64,000 bases of DNA from CAMFLJ01 sp965279255 (GCA_965279255.1 OZ257146.1:3844001-3908000), one strand, 5' to 3'; shown: positions 24,933 to 33,959, numbered from the stretch's first letter. The notes: generated by a model from the letters alone, not told the origin. Program-made: numbers and translations.

Positions 24933-25343
24933 ATGGTCACGGTCGAGCAGGTCGCTGCCATCGCCGAGTCGCTCCCTCAGGTGACCGTCGGCGAGCGCTG
25001 GGGGAACCGCTCCTGGCTCGTGGGCGGCAAGGTGTTCGCCTGGGTGCGGCCGTTCAGCAAGGCCGACGTGAAGCGGTTCGGGGCCGATCCCGTGCCTGAC
25101 GGCCCGATCCTCGCCGTGACGGTCGAGGACCTGGCGGAGAAGGAGGCCGTCCTCGCCGCCCGCCACCGAGGCTTCTTCACCATCGAGCACTTCAACGGCT
25201 TCTCCGCCGTGCTCGTGCAGTTGCGGGTCGCGGCCCCGGGCGTGGTGCGCGAGGCCGTGGTCGACGGCTGGCTGGCGGTGGCCCCGGCGGCGCTGGCCGC
25301 GGAGTTCGTCGCCGCCGAGAAGGCGAACCGCCGCCGCCGGTGA
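24933..25343 (+). CDS. MmcQ/YjbR-family protein
   Basis: A 136-residue small protein with the MmcQ/YjbR fold. It opens with a VEQVAAIAESLPQVTVGERWGNRSW segment, followed by KVFAWVRPFSK and a C-terminal helix with EAVVDGWLAVAP. The family has a CyaY-like fold and is often called DNA-binding, without a defined role. GGAGG lies five bases before ATG 24933. It starts only 18 bp after the transglutaminase gene and may be read from the same message, but it is not a usual member of that cluster. Confidence 0.85.
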   Translation: MVTVEQVAAIAESLPQVTVGERWGNRSWLVGGKVFAWVRPFSKADVKRFGADPVPDGPILAVTVEDLAEKEAVLAARHRGFFTIEHFNGFSAVLVQLRVAAPGVVREAVVDGWLAVAPAALAAEFVAAEKANRRRR

Positions 25344-25350
25344 ACGCGAG

Positions 25351-25375
25351 AGGGCCCGGGCGTGGCCCGGGCCCT
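25351..25375. terminator. Perfect 11-bp hairpin between convergent genes
   Basis: AGGGCCCGGGC (25351-25361) pairs with GCCCGGGCCCT (25365-25375) around a GTG loop, eight bases after the stop at 25343 and 16 bases before the end of the opposing gene. It is GC-rich without a U-tract and probably serves both strands. Confidence 0.75.
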
Positions 25376-25391
25376 CGTCTCAGCTGCGGGA

Positions 25392-25817
25392 CTAGTTGTC
25401 GCCGACGTTGGCGTCCTCGAGCGGTTCCGCGTCGTCGGCCTCGTCGGTCTTCGGGCCGTCACCGTTGCTCGACGCCTTCTTCTTGGCGCCGGCGTCGTCG
25501 GTGGCCGGGCCGGAGGTGACCTCCTGGGGCTCGTCGCCGAGCAGCTTGCGGGCCACGGCCAGGATCACGACGAGCACCACTGAGGCGATGAGCACGGTTC
25601 GCACCCGGTGGCGACGCTTCGGCGGGCGAGCGGCAAGGGACAGGGTCGGGGCCCGCTCGGTGAGCCGGTCGACCCCTTCGCCGATCGTGGACGCCGCACC
25701 GTCGAGGGTGGTGACCACACGATCGGCGCCGTGGACGACCGCCCCTGAGGCCCGTCGTCGAGCGCCGTCGACGACGTCATGGGTGAGATCTCGAACCTGA
25801 TCGGTGGAAGCACGCAT
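25392..25817 (-). CDS. Small single-pass membrane protein, unknown function
   Basis: A 141-residue protein that I do not recognise. The N-terminal 65 residues are soluble and helical (STDQVRDLTHDVVDGARRR), the segment HRVRTVLIASVVLVVILAVA is one membrane helix preceded by basic residues, and the C-terminal tail of about 50 residues is acidic and disordered (TDEADDAEPLEDANVGDN). The start at 25817 is preferred because AAGGGA lies six bases upstream; an ATG at 25853 has none. Layout suggests a cytosolic N-terminus with an external tail, but topology is inference. Confidence 0.7.
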   Translation of the reverse strand: MRASTDQVRDLTHDVVDGARRRASGAVVHGADRVVTTLDGAASTIGEGVDRLTERAPTLSLAARPPKRRHRVRTVLIASVVLVVILAVARKLLGDEPQEVTSGPATDDAGAKKKASSNGDGPKTDEADDAEPLEDANVGDN

Positions 25818-25895
25818 CCCTTGTCCCTTCCCCACGGCGACCGGGTCGAGCACCTGCCCGCCCTTCGGCGCCGCGAGCCGGCCCTCAGCTGGCCC

Positions 25896-26267
25896 TCAAC
25901 CGGCCAGCAGCAGGGCCGCCGTCGCTGCGCCGAGCACGCCGAACCCGCCGGCCAGGAGGAGCGCACGCCGCTTCCGCTCGCCGTCGAGCTCGGCCGCGGC
26001 GAAGGCGGCGTCGGAGGCATCGCCGATCACCGATGCGATCACCCATGCCGCCGGGGTCGCGTCGGCGACCACCGCCCACAGGATCCCGCCGCCGATCACC
26101 AGGTCACGGGCCCCGATCCCGCGGGTGAGGTAGGTGGTGCCGGTCGACACCTCCCCGACCCAGCTCCGTGCTGCCGGCTCGGGCCGGGCCAGGAAGGCCA
26201 GCCCGGTCAGGGCCCGGCCGGCGCCGACCACCACCGCTCCGATCACACCGATGTCGTACAGGTCCAC
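25896..26267 (-). CDS. Small multi-pass membrane protein, unknown function
   Basis: A 123-residue hydrophobic protein with about four membrane segments (IGVIGAVVVGAGRALTGLAF, DLVIGGGILWAVVA, AAWVIASVIGDASDAAFAA, LLLAGGFGVLGAATAALLLA). It resembles small uncharacterised actinobacterial membrane proteins, but I cannot name a family. The GTG at 26267 has AGGAGG close upstream. It precedes the previous small membrane gene on the same strand by 78 bp and may be co-transcribed with it. Confidence 0.7.
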   Translation of the reverse strand: MDLYDIGVIGAVVVGAGRALTGLAFLARPEPAARSWVGEVSTGTTYLTRGIGARDLVIGGGILWAVVADATPAAWVIASVIGDASDAAFAAAELDGERKRRALLLAGGFGVLGAATAALLLAG

Positions 26268-26338
26268 AGGTCCTCCTGGGCTCGAGTCCCTGCCTACGTA
26301 CCCAACAAGCGGGTGCGCGAGGCGGGTAGAGACCAGGG

Positions 26339-26728
26339 GTGGATCACCTCGACCCCGACCTCGACCAACGGGCAGACACGACGAGCGCGGTCGACCGGAT
26401 CGGCGGCGAGCGGGCGGAGGCCGTCCGGATGATCGCCGCGCTCACCGCCGAGCTCGACGAGATCATCGAGTCGGTGTCGCTCTCGAACAACGACGACGAG
26501 CACGATCCCGACGGCGCCACCAACGGCTACGAGCGGGCCAAGGCCACGGCGTTGCTGCGCCACACCGAGGAGCGCCTGGTCGACCTCGATCGGGCGGCCG
26601 AGCGCGTGCGCAAGGGCACCTACTGGCGGTGCGAGGCCTGCGGCGGTGACATCGGCGCGGAGCGGCTCGCCGCCCTGCCCACGACGACCCGCTGCATCGC
26701 CTGCGCGGCCCTCGTCATGCCCCGCTGA
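26339..26728 (+). CDS. TraR/DksA-type zinc-finger protein
   Basis: A 129-residue protein. A helical, acidic N-terminal region (MIAALTAELDEIIESVSLS) resembles the coiled-coil part of DksA-like proteins, and the C-terminal four-cysteine zinc finger reads CEACGGDIG...CIACAA. YRC- and Y-containing residues around it (RKGTYWRCEACG) are typical of the family. Members bind RNA polymerase near its secondary channel or have uncharacterised roles. The GTG at 26339 is the likely start; it follows an A/G-rich stretch. Alone on the plus strand between two minus-strand genes. Confidence 0.85.
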   Translation: MDHLDPDLDQRADTTSAVDRIGGERAEAVRMIAALTAELDEIIESVSLSNNDDEHDPDGATNGYERAKATALLRHTEERLVDLDRAAERVRKGTYWRCEACGGDIGAERLAALPTTTRCIACAALVMPR

Positions 26729-26759
26729 GCATGACGAGGGTGCCGAGCCGGAGGACGGA

Positions 26760-27122
26760 TCAGCCCCAGTTGGCCGCCGAGGTGAGGCAGAAGGGGTGGC
26801 CCGCAGGGTCGAGCAGGACCCGCCACGTCTCGCCCGGCTGGGGATCGGCGAGGGTGGCTCCGAGCCCGATGGCCCGGGCCTCGGCCTCGGCGATGTCCTC
26901 GACGGCGAGGTCGAGGTGGTACTGCTTCGTGCCGTGGTTCGGCCAGGCCGGCGGCTGGTAGTCGTCGATCCGGCCGAAGCCGAGCGCAGGGCCCTCCCCG
27001 GTGAGCATGGCGTAGTCGTCGCCCGAGTGGGCGACGGTCATGCCGAGCAGTTCGCTGTAGAAGGCCGCGAGGCCGGCGGGGTCGGCGCAGTCGATGGTGA
27101 ACATGGCGAGCTTTGCGGTCAT
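26760..27122 (-). CDS. VOC-family (glyoxalase/bleomycin-resistance-like) protein
   Basis: A 120-residue vicinal-oxygen-chelate protein made of two beta-alpha-beta-beta-beta units. Repeated metal-ligand-type positions appear in KLAMFTIDCADPAGLAAFYSE at the N-terminus and in KQYHLDLAVEDIAEAEAR in the second half (the HLDL histidine). The tail VLLDPAGHPFCLTS is the common family ending. The substrate is unknown; such proteins act as isomerases, dioxygenases or antibiotic-binding proteins. It diverges from the AraC-type regulator 67 bp away, which may control it. Confidence 0.85.
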   Translation of the reverse strand: MTAKLAMFTIDCADPAGLAAFYSELLGMTVAHSGDDYAMLTGEGPALGFGRIDDYQPPAWPNHGTKQYHLDLAVEDIAEAEARAIGLGATLADPQPGETWRVLLDPAGHPFCLTSAANWG

Positions 27123-27177
27123 GGCCTCAGCGTGCGTCGGTGCCGGCGCGGCCGATAGGAGAAATGCGACAGCTCCC

Positions 27178-27183
27178 TACACT
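27178..27183 (+). promoter_or_regulatory. -10 element TACACT of the AraC-type gene (leaderless)
   Basis: TACACT followed by six bases and ATG 27190. No Shine-Dalgarno site; sets the start. Confidence 0.6.
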
Positions 27184-27189
27184 CCGGCC

Positions 27190-28008
27190 ATGGATCCGAG
27201 TCGGCCCCGCGATCGGGCGCAGGTCCTCGATCCCCGGCGGGCGGCAGGACGGGTCACGATCGGCCGGGCCGCTCCGCCCGCGGAGCTGGCGTGGAGTGTC
27301 GACTACCTGTGGTGGGTCCTCTGGGACACGCCCGAGGCCCACGCCCAGCAGGTGATCCCCCGGCCGACGGTGCACCTGGCCGCCGAGCTGTGGGAGGGCG
27401 AGCCCCGCCTGCTCGTCCACGGGGTGCCGACCGAGCTGTTCGAGCGGGTGCTCGAGGGAGTGGGCCGCACGGTCGCGGTTGCATTCCGGCCCGGCGGCTT
27501 CCGGCCCTTCGTGGCGGGAGGGCTCGACCACCTCGTCGACCGGGTCGTCCCGGCGGAGGACGTCGTGGGCGTCGACGACCGGCTGATCGCGGCCCGGCTG
27601 CTCGATCCCGGGTTGCCGGTCGAGCAGGCGGCGGACGAGCTCGCGCAGTGGCTGGTCTCGCTCGGTCCACAGGCCGATCCGATGGTCGACCAGGTGGCCA
27701 CGCTGGTCGAGCGGGCCGAGGCGGACCGGACGATCGTGCGGGCCCGCCAGCTGGCCGACATCGCCGGGGTGTCCGACCGCACGTTGCAGCGGTGGTTCCG
27801 CGAGTACGTGGGTGTGAGCCCGAAGTCGGTGGTGCAGCGCCACCGACTGCTCGACGTGGCGGCCGCCGCCCACACCGACCCCGACGTCGACTGGGCGAGC
27901 CTGGCCGCCGAGCTCGGGTACGCCGACCAGTCGCACCTGATCCGGCACTTCCGGTCGGTGGTCGGTGACTCGCCGGCCCGGTACGCCGTCCGGGACGAGG
28001 ACGGGTAG
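27190..28008 (+). CDS. AraC-family transcriptional regulator
   Basis: A 272-residue regulator. The N-terminal part (residues 1-160, ELAWSVDYLWWVLWDTPEA...) is an AraC-type sensing domain of the DUF6597 kind, and the C-terminal part holds two helix-turn-helix units: LADIAGVSDRTLQRWFREYVG near 195 and LAAELGYADQSHLIRHFRSV near 237. The second carries the family signature ending PARYA. The ATG at 27190 is chosen from the TACACT box; in-frame sequence before it overlaps the divergent VOC gene. The ligand is unknown; the divergent VOC gene is the best guess for a target. Confidence 0.88.
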   Translation: MDPSRPRDRAQVLDPRRAAGRVTIGRAAPPAELAWSVDYLWWVLWDTPEAHAQQVIPRPTVHLAAELWEGEPRLLVHGVPTELFERVLEGVGRTVAVAFRPGGFRPFVAGGLDHLVDRVVPAEDVVGVDDRLIAARLLDPGLPVEQAADELAQWLVSLGPQADPMVDQVATLVERAEADRTIVRARQLADIAGVSDRTLQRWFREYVGVSPKSVVQRHRLLDVAAAAHTDPDVDWASLAAELGYADQSHLIRHFRSVVGDSPARYAVRDEDG

Positions 28009-28113
28009 AGACCCGGACCCGTTCCCGATCGCGCTCGCACACCGCGGCCCGGCGGGGCCAACATGGCGGTCCCGGAGGTCGGCGGAGGCCCACGGGAACT
28101 GATCGGAGCAGTG

Positions 28114-30222
28114 ATGAGCGGAACGCGTCGGGGTCTGTTGATCGGGGCGGCGGTCGTCGTCGTGGCGGTGCTGGCGGTGGGGGCCTGGTTGGTGTTCGGC
28201 CGGTCCGACGACGATCCCTTCGCCGGGGCCCGACCGGCCGCCGAGGCCTACGCCGGCGCCTGGCAGTCCGGCACCCTCGACACGCTGACCTTCGCCGGTG
28301 GCGCCGCCGGGGCCGATGTCGCAGCGCGCGTGCAGGCCATCACCGACGACCTCGGCCCGGCGGAGGTCGACCTCCCCTCGGTCGTGGTGGGCGACGTGGC
28401 CGTCGATCCGCAGGACAAGGACCGCGGCACCGCCCAGATCGAGGTGACGTGGACCCTCGCCGACGGCGTGCCGTGGACCTACACCGTGCCGACACCCGTG
28501 GTGAAGGAGGGGAAGGCCTGGATGGTCGAGTGGTCAACCTCGGCCGTGGAGCCCAGCCTCCAGGCCGGTGAGGCCCTGCAGACCGACCGGGTCGCCGCCG
28601 AGCGGGGCACGATCCTCGACTCGGCCGGCGTGCCGCTGTTCGTGAAGCGGGCGGTGGTCCGCGTCGGCATCGCCACCCCGAAGGCCGGTGCGGCGTCACC
28701 CACACCGGAGCAGCTGGCCACGACCGCGGCCCGGGTCGCCGATGTCCTGGCGGCGGAGAAGATCGACGGTGCCGCGCTCCAGCAGCGGGTCGCGGCGGCG
28801 GGCCCCGACCAGTTCGTCGAGGTCGTCACCCTGCGCCGGGAGCGCTACGACCAGGTGAAGCCGGAGATCTACGACCTGCCGGGCACGGCGTTCCAGCAGG
28901 GCACGAGGGTCCTCGCGCCCAGTGCCACCTTCGCCCGCCCGGTGCTGGGGAGCGTGGGGGAGGCGACGGCGGAGGACATCGCCGAGTCCGGCGGGAGCAT
29001 CGTCGCCGGTCAACTCGTCGGTCACGGCGGCCTCGAGGAGGCATTCGACGCCCGCTTGTCAGGCACCGACGGCGTGTCCGTCCAGGCCATGCCCGGTGCG
29101 CTCGACGCCGCAACGGGTGCACCGGTCGACACGTCGACGTCTACGACGTTGGTCGACTGATCGGTCCAAGCAGGCCCTCCTCGCACGCTGTTCGAGAAGG
29201 CGCCGGTGGCTGGCAAGGACATCCTGGTGAGCCTCGACAGCACGGTGCAGGCCAAGGCCGAGGCTGCCCTCGCGTCGGCACCGAAGCCGGCGGCGATGGT
29301 GGTGGTGCGGCCCAGCACCGGCCAGCTGCTCGCCGTCGCCAACGGCGGTGCGGGCGATGACGGCCTCGACCGTGCCCTCGAGGGCCGGTACCCGCCGGGG
29401 TCCACCTTCAAGGTGGTGTCGACGTTCGCCCTCCTCGGCAAGGGCCTGACCCCCGACGAGGTGGTGGCGTGTCCGCCCAGTCTCGACGTCGGCGGCCGTC
29501 AGTTCGTGAACGCCGAGTCCGAGGCGCTGGGGGCGGTGCCGTTCCGGGTCGACTTCGCCGACTCGTGCAACACCGCCTTCGTCAGCCTCGCCAACCGGGT
29601 CACCGACGCCGACCTGGCCGCGGCCGGCGCCGACCTGGGCCTGGCCGACGAGTACCCCCTCGGCATCCCCGCCTTCGGGGGCGACGTGCCCGCCAACACC
29701 GACGACGTCGGGCGCGCCGCCACGATGATCGGCCAGAGCAAGGTCCTGGCCAGCCCGCTCGGCATGGCGTTGGTGGCGTCGAGCGCCGCGTCGGGCACGA
29801 CGGTCACGCCCCTGCTCGTCACCGATCCGCTCAGCGGGGCGCGGCTGGTGCCCGACGGCTCTCCGGCCGCGACTGGCACCACCACCACGAGCGCCGTCGC
29901 CGGGGGAGCGTCGACCACCACGACCGCACCGGCCGTCGCCCCGTCGCAGGGCCTCGACCCGGCCCGGGTGGCCACGTTGCAGGAGCTCATGCGCGGCGTC
30001 GTCACCGGCGGCACAGCGACCGTGCTGCGCAGCGTGCCCGGCGGCCCGGTGAGCGCCAAGACCGGCACCGCCGAGTTCGGCAGCCAGGTCCCGCCGCAGA
30101 CCCACGCGTGGATGATCGGCTTCCAGGGAGACCTGGCCTTCGCCGTGCTGGTCGAGGACGGCGGCTTCGGCGCCCAGGCCGCCGGCCCGATCGCCGCCTC
30201 CTTCCTCACCTCCATGAACTGA
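28114..30222 (+). pseudogene. Penicillin-binding transpeptidase gene, interrupted
   Basis: Two adjacent pieces make one class B penicillin-binding protein. The 5' piece (28114-29160) encodes an N-terminal membrane helix (GLLIGAAVVVVAVLAVGAWLVF), an NTF2-like domain and the PBP dimerisation region. The 3' piece resumes in the same frame at about 29188 (LFEKAPVAGKDI) and holds all three catalytic motifs: STFK (PPGSTFKVV), SCN (DSCNTAF) and KTG (AKTGTAEFG). A TGA at 29158-29160 separates them. Around the junction the second frame reads TDRSKQALLAR, so either one nonsense change or two compensating shifts is present. If real, translation could restart at GTG 29206 to give a soluble transpeptidase without its anchor. 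A sequencing error is equally possible. Confidence 0.75.
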
Positions 30223-30326
30223 CCGCTCGAGCGCCGCCCCGGCCGCCGCCGGCCCTTCGACGGCGAACGATTACCTTGGCCCGGCGATCGGGAGCCCCTC
30301 GGTCCGATGGACGAGGAGTCGAGAGC

Positions 30327-31091
30327 GTGGCCAGCGGTGTGTCGGACCCATCACCTCCACGCCCGACGGCTCGCCAGCGCCGGGCCGACCGCCGCTCCAC
30401 CCGCTACCTCGCCGCCGAGGTCGCCCGCCTGGCGACGGTCGACCTGGCCGACAGCGACGAGCTCGTCGCCGCCCACTTCCGGTCGTTCGTGGCCTACGAC
30501 CAGCAGTGCACGGCCCCGGGCTTCCGCCTCGCCCTGCGCCTGCTGGGGGGTCGCCCGGCCCGCATCGTCGAGACCGGGACCTCGGCGTGGGGGGTCGACT
30601 CGACGCTCCTCTTCGACTCCTACGTCCGCCACTTCGGTGGGAGCTTCGACTCGGTCGACCTCCGTGCCCTCCCAAGCGACAGGCTCCGCCCCGTCGTCGG
30701 ACCGGCGACCCGGCTGCACGTCGGCGACAGCGTGGCGTTCCTGAGCGGGCTCGCCGCCGAGACCGCCGACGCGGCGCCCGTCGACCTCGTCTACCTCGAC
30801 AGCTACGACCTCGACTGGACCGACCCCGCACCCTCGGAGGCCCACGTGGTCGCCGAGTGGGAGGCGCTTCGCTCCAGCGCCGCCCCCGGCACGCTCGTCC
30901 TGATCGACGACACCCCGCTCGACCTGAGCTGGGTGCCCCGCCAGGACCTCGTCGCCGCTGCGACGGCGCACCTCGCGGCCACCGGAACGATGCCGGGCAA
31001 GGGCGCCCGCCTTCTGCGCGAGCTCGCCGACGACCCCTCGGTCGAGGTCCTCTGGCACGGCTACAACGTGCTGCTCCGCATCCGCGCCTGA
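30327..31091 (+). CDS. Class I SAM-dependent methyltransferase-like protein
   Basis: A 254-residue Rossmann-type protein. RIVETGTSAWGVDSTLLF is the motif I region, where the usual second glycine is replaced, VDLVYLDSYDLDW is the motif IV-like acidic region, and GTLVLIDDTP the next strand, a layout seen in Methyltransf_24-type proteins. The substrate is unknown. GTG 30327 is chosen with GAGGAG eight bases upstream; a TACCTT box at 30271-30276 could be its -10, which gives a leader of about 45 bases. It converges on the reductase gene with only 4 bp between stops. Confidence 0.75.
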   Translation: MASGVSDPSPPRPTARQRRADRRSTRYLAAEVARLATVDLADSDELVAAHFRSFVAYDQQCTAPGFRLALRLLGGRPARIVETGTSAWGVDSTLLFDSYVRHFGGSFDSVDLRALPSDRLRPVVGPATRLHVGDSVAFLSGLAAETADAAPVDLVYLDSYDLDWTDPAPSEAHVVAEWEALRSSAAPGTLVLIDDTPLDLSWVPRQDLVAAATAHLAATGTMPGKGARLLRELADDPSVEVLWHGYNVLLRIRA

Positions 31092-31095
31092 GCAC

Positions 31096-32031
31096 TCAGC
31101 CGACGGCGACGCCGGTCGAGCTCGTGGCGACGTCGAAGTTGCGGCGCACCTCGTTGGCGTAGGTGGTGCCGAGCGTGTCGGCGTGGCCGGCGAGGAAGTC
31201 GGTGAGGCGGCGGGTGCCGGCGGGCGGGCCGTCGCACGAGGCGAGCCCGTCCATCAAGGCGTCGAGCTCGGCGCGGTGGATGGTGACGTCACCGGTGATG
31301 CGGTTCACGATCGGGATCAGGGGCAGCACCACCGTCTTGGGGAGGTTCGCCACCAGGGCCCGTGAGCCGATGGCGGCCTTGATCCGGCGGACCAGGTCAC
31401 CGAACTCGAAGGTCTCAGGGCCTCCGGCGTTGCGGGTGAACGAGCCGCCGGTGGTGCCGAGGGCGACCATGAGCTCGGCGAGGTCCTCGACGTGGGTCGG
31501 GCGGATCGGGTAGTGGCCGTCGCCGGGCACCGCGAACACGTGGAGGTGGCGCAGCAGCCAGGCCACGTTGTTGAGGAGGATCTCGTTGCCGCCGAACAGC
31601 ACCGACGGCCGGACGATGGCGTACTCCATGCCGGAGTCGACGAGCGCTGCTTCCACGACCGCCTTGCCCCGCTGGTACGTGTACGGCGACTCGAGCGACG
31701 GGTTCATGATGCTGACGTGCACCATCTTGCGGACCCCGGCCCGCGTTGCGCCCTCGATGAGGGCCAGGCTGTTGCGCACGGCGTCGTCGTGGGTGAAGCC
31801 GCCTCGCCCGAAGCGGACCCAGTAGGTGTTGTAGAAGGTGTCGACGTCGGCGAAGGCCTCGTCCATCAGGTGGGGGACGTCGAAGCGGTAGGCGAAGGGC
31901 TCGATCGGCGCGGGCACGCCGTCGGTCTCGCGGGTCAGGGTGCGGACGTGGCGGCCGTCGGCCAGCAGCTGGGCGGCGACGTAGGAGCCGGTGTACCCGC
32001 CGGCTCCGGTGACCAGGTCGATCGTTGTCAT
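31096..32031 (-). CDS. NmrA-type NAD(P)-binding oxidoreductase
   Basis: A 311-residue atypical short-chain dehydrogenase. The N-terminal nucleotide-binding motif is VTGAGGYTGSYVAAQLL (GxxGxxG), and VRPSVLFGGNEILLNN and YPIRPTHVEDLAELM follow the NmrA/NDUFA9-like pattern. The YxxxK pair of classical SDRs appears as YTYQRGK near residue 140. The substrate is unknown; quinone or ubiquinone-type and sensor roles occur in the family. ATG 32031 has AGAGGA upstream. It is divergent from a TetR regulator and separated from it by a palindromic operator, so it is the likely regulated target. Confidence 0.85.
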   Translation of the reverse strand: MTTIDLVTGAGGYTGSYVAAQLLADGRHVRTLTRETDGVPAPIEPFAYRFDVPHLMDEAFADVDTFYNTYWVRFGRGGFTHDDAVRNSLALIEGATRAGVRKMVHVSIMNPSLESPYTYQRGKAVVEAALVDSGMEYAIVRPSVLFGGNEILLNNVAWLLRHLHVFAVPGDGHYPIRPTHVEDLAELMVALGTTGGSFTRNAGGPETFEFGDLVRRIKAAIGSRALVANLPKTVVLPLIPIVNRITGDVTIHRAELDALMDGLASCDGPPAGTRRLTDFLAGHADTLGTTYANEVRRNFDVATSSTGVAVG

Positions 32032-32067
32032 GGTTCGGTCCTCTTCTCGGTTGGTGTTCGAACCGTC

Positions 32068-32083
32068 TCATACACACGTATGA
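32068..32083. promoter_or_regulatory. Probable TetR operator, 16-bp palindrome
   Basis: TCATACACACGTATGA is a palindrome with perfect 6-bp arms TCATAC/GTATGA around ACAC. It lies where the -35 region of the tetR promoter should be (-10 TATCCT at 32096) and 37 bp upstream of the divergent reductase start, so one bound repressor could block both. Confidence 0.65.
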
Positions 32084-32095
32084 ATTGCAACCCGC

Positions 32096-32101
32096 TATCC
32101 T
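32096..32101 (+). promoter_or_regulatory. -10 element TATCCT of the tetR-type gene (leaderless)
   Basis: TATCCT, six bases, then GTG 32108. It sits 12 bp after the palindromic operator. Confidence 0.65.
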
Positions 32102-32107
32102 CGTGGT

Positions 32108-32716
32108 GTGGCGATCGACCCCTCTGCCCCCACCCGTGACCGGCTCGTCGCCGCGACCGTCGAGTGCCTGCGGGCCAACGGCCTGAACGGCCTGACCAGC
32201 AGAGAGATCACCGGCCGGGCCGGCGCCAACCTCCAGGCGATCACCTACTACTTCGACTCCAAGGACGCCCTCATCGCCGCGGCGCTGACCGAGCTCTTCG
32301 AGCGCCGCCTCGACCCGGTGCGCGCCGCCCTCGAGGCCGAGGGCCCGCCCGTCGAACGACTCCTCGCCGCCGTCACCACCATCAAGGCAGCGTTCCCCGA
32401 CGGGCGCGACGACCTCCGCACCTACGCCGACGCCATGGCCGCGTGCTCGACGAACCCGGCCCTCGCCCAGTCGCTCGGCGACCTCCACGCCGGCCTCGGC
32501 CGCTACCTGTCGGCGCTCATCACCGAGATGCAGGCCGAGGGGTTCATCGCCGCGTGGGTCTCACCCGACGCCATGGCCTCGCTCCTGATCGCCCTCGGCG
32601 ACGGCCTCACCGCCCAGGCCAACTTCAGCGAGCCGAACGTGGCGGCAGTGCTCGATCAGCTCGCCCTCCTCCTCGTCAGCGCCAGCAGCGCCGCCGGGTC
32701 GGTCGAGCCGAACTGA
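32108..32716 (+). CDS. TetR-family transcriptional repressor
   Basis: A 202-residue protein. The N-terminal DNA-binding domain is recognisable in LRANGLNGLTSREITGRAG and ANLQAITYYFDSKDALIAAAL (helix-turn-helix followed by the YYxF.SKD.L signature). The remaining helices form the ligand-binding and dimer domain, with no clue to the ligand. The GTG start is set by the TATCCT box six bases upstream. It is expected to repress itself and the divergent NmrA-type reductase through the operator at 32068-32083. Confidence 0.9.
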   Translation: MAIDPSAPTRDRLVAATVECLRANGLNGLTSREITGRAGANLQAITYYFDSKDALIAAALTELFERRLDPVRAALEAEGPPVERLLAAVTTIKAAFPDGRDDLRTYADAMAACSTNPALAQSLGDLHAGLGRYLSALITEMQAEGFIAAWVSPDAMASLLIALGDGLTAQANFSEPNVAAVLDQLALLLVSASSAAGSVEPN

Positions 32717-32810
32717 CCCGCTCGTGTCGGCGGCGGCCTCGGAGCCGATTCCGTAGGATCGGGCGTTCATCGGACGCCGGGGCGGGTGGCCAGGGGAGTG
32801 GGAGATCGTG

Positions 32811-33953
32811 ATGAAGGTTCTGGTGCTCGGCGCCGGCTTCGGTGGGCTGGAGCTCACCACCACGTTGTCGGAGGCGCTCGGCGACGAGGTCGACGTGACG
32901 CTCATCGACAAGGGCGAGGGCTTCGTGTTCGGCTTCTCGAAGCTCGACGTGATGTTCGGGCGCACCCTGCCCGAGCAGGTCGTGCACCCCTACGACGACC
33001 TGGTCAAGGACGGCGTCACCTTCGTGCGGGCCACCGTCACCGCCATCGACCCGGAGCGGAAGCGGGTCGAGACCACGGCCGGCACCTTCGAGGCCGACTT
33101 CCTCGTCGTGGCCCTCGGCGCCGACCTGCATCCCGAGGCCACGCCGGGCCTGGTCGAGGGGGGCCACGAGTTCTACACGGTGGCCGGTGCGTTCGCCCTT
33201 CGTGAGGTGCTGCAGGAGTTCCCCGGCGGCCGGGTGATCGTCGGGGTGACCTCGACGCCGTTCAAGTGCCCGCCGGCCCCGAGCGAGACGGCGCTGCTGG
33301 TGCACGACCTGCTCACCGAACGAGGCATCAGGGACACCTCCGAGGTGTCGCTGGTGATGCCCCTCGGCGTGCCCATCCCGCCGTCGCCGGCGGCGTCGGC
33401 CGCACTCCTCGAGGCGTTCGCCGAGCGCGACATCTCGTGGCACCCCGGCGAGCTCATCGTCGAGGTCGACCCCGACGAGAAGGTCGCGATCTGCGCCAGC
33501 GGCGCCCGCATGCCCTTCGACCTCTTCCTCGCCGTGCCCGAGCATCGTGCGCCGGCGGTGGTCCAGGAGTCGGGCATGTGCGTCGATGGCTGGATACCCG
33601 TCGACCCGCAGACCCTCGAGACCTCGTACCCCGGCGTGTACGCGGTGGGGGACGTGACCAGCGTCGGCACCCCGAAGGCCGGCGTGTTCGCCGAGGGCCA
33701 GGCCTCGGTGGTGGCCCGCGAGCTCATCTCGATCGCCCGCGGCGAGCAGCCGTCGGCCGCCTACGACGGCACGGGCATCTGCTACCTCGAGTTCGGTGAC
33801 GACCAGGTCGCCAAGGTGCAGGTGACGTTCCTCAGCGGCCAGGCCCCGCACGGCGACATGGAGGGCCCGTCGACGTTGCTCGCCCAGGACAAGGCGACGT
33901 TCGGGTCGTCCCGCGTGCAGCGCTGGTTCGACCGGGAGTGGACGACGACCTGA
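32811..33953 (+). CDS. FAD-dependent NAD(P)/disulfide-type oxidoreductase (sulfide:quinone reductase-like)
   Basis: A 380-residue flavoprotein. The N-terminal FAD-binding motif is VLVLGAGFGGLELTT, a cysteine occurs in TPFKCPPAPSE (near residue 150), as in SQR-like proteins, and YAVGDVTSVGTPKAG is the second FAD motif. It lacks an obvious set of three redox cysteines, so sulfide oxidation is not assured; NDH-2-like or other quinone reduction is possible. ATG 32811 or the GTG one codon earlier could start it. A TAGGAT box at 32754-32759 implies a 45-base leader with a GGGAG site. Confidence 0.85.
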   Translation: MKVLVLGAGFGGLELTTTLSEALGDEVDVTLIDKGEGFVFGFSKLDVMFGRTLPEQVVHPYDDLVKDGVTFVRATVTAIDPERKRVETTAGTFEADFLVVALGADLHPEATPGLVEGGHEFYTVAGAFALREVLQEFPGGRVIVGVTSTPFKCPPAPSETALLVHDLLTERGIRDTSEVSLVMPLGVPIPPSPAASAALLEAFAERDISWHPGELIVEVDPDEKVAICASGARMPFDLFLAVPEHRAPAVVQESGMCVDGWIPVDPQTLETSYPGVYAVGDVTSVGTPKAGVFAEGQASVVARELISIARGEQPSAAYDGTGICYLEFGDDQVAKVQVTFLSGQAPHGDMEGPSTLLAQDKATFGSSRVQRWFDREWTTT

Positions 33954-33959
33954 GTGCGA

